From an uncultured Prevotellaceae bacterium (GTDB lineage: Bacteria > Bacteroidota > Bacteroidia > Bacteroidales > Bacteroidaceae): a stretch of 64,000 nucleotides of DNA. The translations under genes and the position numbers were made by a program. The notes beneath the pieces are model-generated. The model saw only the letters and a program-made list of their open reading frames with translations, searched no databases and was not told the DNA's origin. Location of the stretch: NCBI GenBank assembly GCA_902784615.1, contig CACZVN010000018.1, positions 1 through 64,000 on the forward strand, read 5' to 3'. This document shows positions 61,174 to 64,000 of this stretch, in pieces. Numbering within the stretch: the stretch's first letter is position 1; the number at the start of each line of letters is the position of its first letter.

Positions 61174-62526
61174 ATGAGTAACCGCAGTGTCTTCGGTAGT
61201 AGGCTGGCCATTGTACTGGCTACGGCAGGTTCGGCAGTAGGGCTTGGCAATATCTGGCGTTTCCCGTTTATGACGGGTCAGAATGGTGGAGCCGCCTTTA
61301 TCCTTGTCTATTTCGCCTGTGTACTGCTGTTGGGCATCCCTGGCATGGTCAGTGAGTTTATCGTGGGTCGTCATGGACAGTCGAATGCTGCGCGTGCCTA
61401 TGGGAGCATGGGGAATAAGGGTTGGCGGTTTATCGGCTATCTGGGTATTCTCACCTCTACGATTATCCTCGGCTTCTATGCTGTGGTAGCGGGTTGGTGC
61501 TTGCAGTATCTGTATGCCTCCATTGCCGGACATCTCGACGGTGATGCTTCCTACGTCATCAACTATTTTAAGACTTTCTCCAGCCATCCGTTGAAACCTT
61601 GCCTGTGGGCTGTGGCCTTTGTGCTGATCACCCATCTGGTGGTGGCGCAGGGCGTAGAAAAGGGCATTGAACGGGCCTCGAAACTGCTGATGCCGCTATT
61701 ATTATTGTTGCTGGTGATTCTGGTGGTTGCCTCTTGTCTGCTCCCAGGAGCGGGTGGAGGTATTGAGTTTCTGTTGAAACCCGACTTCTCGAAAGTCAGT
61801 GGCAACGTGTTTCTGGAGGCTTTGGGACAGGCGTTTTTCTCCCTGAGTCTTGGCACGGCCTGTCTCTGTACCTACGCTTCCTATTTTAAGCGCGATACAA
61901 ACCTGTTGCGTTCTGCCACACAGATAGCCCTGCTCGACTCTGGCATCGCCATCCTCGCAGGACTGATGATTTTCCCAGCCGCCTTCTCCGTTGGTGTACA
62001 GCCTGATAGTGGTCCCTCGCTGATCTTCATCACCTTGCCCAATGTGTTCCAGCAGGCTTTCAGTGCCATGCCCGTAGCGGGTTATGTCATCTCCATCCTC
62101 TTCTATGCACTGCTGGTCTTCGCAGCCCTGACATCCACCATCTCGATGCACGAGATCGGTACGGCATTTTTCCATGAGGAACTGAAGATGCCCCGTCAGC
62201 GTGCAGCATGGGTACTGACGGTTGTCTGTGCGGTGATTGCTGTTTTCTGTTCCCTTTCCGTGGGGGCTTATAGCGACTTGCAACTCTTTGGCATGTCACT
62301 GATGGACTTCTGTGATTTCCTCACGGCTCAGTTGATGCTGCCCGCTGGTGCCTTCCTGACAAGTATCATGTTGGGCTGGTTCGTCAGCCGTCAGTTGGTG
62401 CAGGAGGAATTTACCAACGGTGGTTCGTTGAAGGCCACCTTTTTCTGGACATGGCTGTTTGCCATCCGTTACGTGGTGCCTGTCTGCATCCTCCTCATCT
62501 TCCTCCACCAGTTCGGTATCCTATGA
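61174..62526 (+). CDS. NSS family transporter, copy 2
   Basis: 450 residues. Same layout as copy 1: LATAGSAVGLGNIWRFPFMTGQNGG in TM1, GQAFFSLSLGTACLCTYASYF in TM6, and both end in LIFLHQFGxL. The ATG directly follows the TAA of copy 1, and its own TGA overlaps the next ATG. Strong tandem similarity indicates local duplication followed by divergence; TM6 differs slightly (SLGTA against SIAMG), which could change substrate choice. Confidence 0.9.
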   Translation: MSNRSVFGSRLAIVLATAGSAVGLGNIWRFPFMTGQNGGAAFILVYFACVLLLGIPGMVSEFIVGRHGQSNAARAYGSMGNKGWRFIGYLGILTSTIILGFYAVVAGWCLQYLYASIAGHLDGDASYVINYFKTFSSHPLKPCLWAVAFVLITHLVVAQGVEKGIERASKLLMPLLLLLLVILVVASCLLPGAGGGIEFLLKPDFSKVSGNVFLEALGQAFFSLSLGTACLCTYASYFKRDTNLLRSATQIALLDSGIAILAGLMIFPAAFSVGVQPDSGPSLIFITLPNVFQQAFSAMPVAGYVISILFYALLVFAALTSTISMHEIGTAFFHEELKMPRQRAAWVLTVVCAVIAVFCSLSVGAYSDLQLFGMSLMDFCDFLTAQLMLPAGAFLTSIMLGWFVSRQLVQEEFTNGGSLKATFFWTWLFAIRYVVPVCILLIFLHQFGIL

Positions 62527-63224
62527 TCCGTGAGTTCTTCTATCTGCAGAAGTCTGACCGTAAGGTGATCATTGTGCTATTGTGTGTCATTGCTATAGCC
62601 TTGGGGGTGATCTTCCTGACGGGTGGGGAGAACGACGAGTCGAATGCGCTGACGCCCGCTGATACCTTGAAGAAAGACTCCTTTCGTCGGCCCTATTACC
62701 ACCGTGATACCGTCTATGTCCGTACGAAGGTTATCTATCGTGACCGTCCTGACTATAGTGGCAAGCGTACATCACCCCGTTCTGCCTCTGAGCCCCGAGA
62801 CTCCTTTGTCCCCCGCTATCCTGTGAAGATCAAGGAGGGGGAGCATGTCGTGCTGAACACCGCCGACACCACCGCCCTGAAGACCGTCCCCGGCATCGGT
62901 TCCTATTTCGCCAGGAAGATCGTCGAATACGGTCAGCGTCTTGGTGGCTATGTCAGTGTCGATCAACTCGATGAGATCGAGGATTTCCCCCTCGACGCGA
63001 AACGGTACCTGACGATCCGGAACGCCCAGCCCAGGAAGTTGAACGTGAACAAGCTCTCGCTCAACGAACTGAAGCGCCACCCCTATATCAACTACTATCG
63101 TGCGAAGGCCATCACGGACTACCGCCGCCTGCACGGCCCCATCCACTCACTCGATGACCTGCGGCTCTCCAAGGACTTTCCCCCCGACATCATCGCCCGC
63201 CTTGCACCCTACGTCGAGTTCTGA
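62523..63224 (+). CDS. ComEA-like helix-hairpin-helix protein with N-terminal membrane anchor
   Basis: 233 residues from the ATG at 62523, which overlaps the NSS stop as ATGA; a longer frame lies inside the NSS gene. One membrane helix at about residues 14-32 (VIIVLLCVIAIALGVIFL), a Ser/Arg-rich linker, then two helix-hairpin-helix units (LKTVPGIGSYFARKIVEYG and HPYINYYRAKAITDYR). Resembles Bacteroidales ComEA/HhH proteins that bind DNA outside the cytoplasm; a role in DNA uptake here is unproven, and no other competence gene is nearby. Confidence 0.8.
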   Translation: MIREFFYLQKSDRKVIIVLLCVIAIALGVIFLTGGENDESNALTPADTLKKDSFRRPYYHRDTVYVRTKVIYRDRPDYSGKRTSPRSASEPRDSFVPRYPVKIKEGEHVVLNTADTTALKTVPGIGSYFARKIVEYGQRLGGYVSVDQLDEIEDFPLDAKRYLTIRNAQPRKLNVNKLSLNELKRHPYINYYRAKAITDYRRLHGPIHSLDDLRLSKDFPPDIIARLAPYVEF

Positions 63225-63234
63225 ATCCTGATCC

Positions 63235-63340
63235 GTAAAGGGGGACCTTTGGAGTTGTAGAGGTGACCTTCAGCTTCCTAAAGGTGACCATCACGCTGCT
63301 AAAGGAGCCCTTTAGACTCGTAAAGGTCACCTTTAGAAAA
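63235..63340. repeat. Five tandem 21-nt palindromic repeats
   Basis: Units begin at 63235 (22 nt), 63257, 63278, 63299 and 63320 (21 nt each). Consensus is STAAAGGTGACCTTTAG plus 4 variable bases, each carrying the dyad CTAAAGG/CCTTTAG. Noncoding, between the ComEA-like gene and the convergent surface-protein gene. A small hairpin GTCCCG/CGGGAC follows at 63341-63357. Confidence 0.85.
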
Positions 63341-63389
63341 GTCCCGATGGCCGGGACAAAATTATCCTACGCGCACGTACATGGGGGCG

Positions 63390-64000
63390 TCAGGGCGCGG
63401 GGGTGAGTATCCAGGTCAGGCTGCCTTCTTTTTCTTTTTTCGTAAAGGTGAGCGACGTGCCATCGCCGTTCCATCCTCTTTCAGATGCTGTATAACCCGT
63501 TGAGATGTTCGCGCCGCCGATTTCTACCGTCACTTCGCCGCTCTGGTCGAAGTCCCCCTTGCCGATGGGCCAAGCCCCCGGATATTCTTCTGTCGCTTCG
63601 ACGCGGGTGATGCCGCTGGTGATGGTGATGCTGTTGAACTTGCCATATCGTCCGCTGCCGATACCAGCTGCCTGGGAGTTGCAGCCGAGCTTCGTGGAGG
63701 CTGTCACCGTGCCGCCCTTGATAAGGATGTCGCCGCAACTGCTCTCGTAGCTTGACCCATCGCCGCTACCGATGCCCGCGCCGCAAAAACTGCCCGTGGC
63801 CGTGACGGTGGCCGAGCCGCTGATGGTGATGTCGCCGCAGCTGCTCTTATAGGAACCGCCAGCATTATCGCCATGGCCGCTGCCGATGCCTGCGCCACCA
63901 TCGCCGGCCGTGGCCGTGACGGTGGCCGAGCCGCTGATGGTGATATCGCCGCAAAGGCTTTCTTTAGTAAACACATTTCCGCTGCCAATGCCTGCGGCAT
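63390..64000 (-). CDS. C-terminal part of a repeat-rich secreted surface protein (5' end outside window)
   Basis: About 203 residues visible; the frame stays open to base 64000, so the GTG at 63974 is not the start. Contains tandem units of about 35-39 residues of the type CGDITISGSATVTATxxxxGAGIGSG, a beta-solenoid pattern seen in bacterial surface proteins with carbohydrate-binding-type repeats. The final 60 residues leave the repeat pattern (IGGANISTGYTASERGWNGDGTSLTF) and end in TWILTPAP. The repeat also shows at DNA level, with near-identical blocks about 117 nt apart. Probably a large cell-surface or secreted adhesin-like protein. Confidence 0.7.
   Translation of the reverse strand, partial: AAGIGSGNVFTKESLCGDITISGSATVTATAGDGGAGIGSGHGDNAGGSYKSSCGDITISGSATVTATGSFCGAGIGSGDGSSYESSCGDILIKGGTVTASTKLGCNSQAAGIGSGRYGKFNSITITSGITRVEATEEYPGAWPIGKGDFDQSGEVTVEIGGANISTGYTASERGWNGDGTSLTFTKKEKEGSLTWILTPAP

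Noticed and set aside
63235-63340. CRISPR array
   Set aside because: Units are contiguous 21-mers without unique spacers, and there are no cas genes.

Overview
The window reads as chromosomal DNA of a Bacteroidales species, most likely Prevotella/Segatella-like (inference). The evidence is a SusC/SusD pair with an ECF sigma/FecR module, a type III glutamine synthetase, Omp28-type secreted proteins with Por/T9SS-like C-termini, a TPP riboswitch in front of a TonB receptor and PnuT, and many promoters of the Bacteroidetes form TTTG-N20-TAnnTTTG. Almost all of it is core metabolism; no integrase, transposase, phage or CRISPR was seen.

Layout. 1-1289: pckA, running off the left edge and broken by an internal deletion of about 79 nt. 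1534-9263 (-): translationally coupled operon of a GH2 glycosidase, a TlpA thioredoxin, a DUF6029 outer-membrane protein, two Omp28-like CxxC proteins and a small secreted protein. 9404-18651 (+): upp, a P-loop nucleoside kinase, ECF sigma, FecR, SusC, SusD. 18714-25317 (-): DASS transporter, korB, korA, and a second copy of the nucleoside kinase. 25477-32944 (+): Na/Pi cotransporter, CotH/lamin-tail protein, then TPP riboswitch, TonB receptor and pnuT.

33045-55466 is a nitrogen-assimilation neighbourhood: glnN, gltB-gltD, dapF, glnK-amt-porin, asnB-pyrG-purF and dapL. It is interrupted by a DNA-metabolism/radical-SAM pair and by a small ECF sigma factor with a membrane protein. The most interesting observation is here. 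Five intergenic regions carry the same inverted repeat (consensus AAATTGTAAG-N17-CTTACAATTT). At glnN, gltB and dapL its arms are centred exactly 75 and 102 nt upstream of the -7 box. At dapF they are at 74 and 101, and glnK has an extra half-site at exactly 102. At asnB, and for the full glnK palindrome, the site is about 32-33 nt further out, near three helical turns. I read this as the operator of an unidentified nitrogen-responsive regulator covering ammonium uptake, GS/GOGAT, asparagine synthesis and both diaminopimelate genes.

48328-49215 has no protein gene. It holds a self-contained transcription unit (promoter, tRNA-like RNA, terminator) and a nest of inverted repeats. 55738-63224 (+): acyl-CoA synthetase, prfB, a 52-residue membrane peptide, a CYTH protein, a VanZ-like protein (-), tandem NSS transporters and a ComEA-like protein. 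They are followed by five 21-nt tandem repeats and by the C-terminal part of a repeat-rich surface protein that runs off the right edge.
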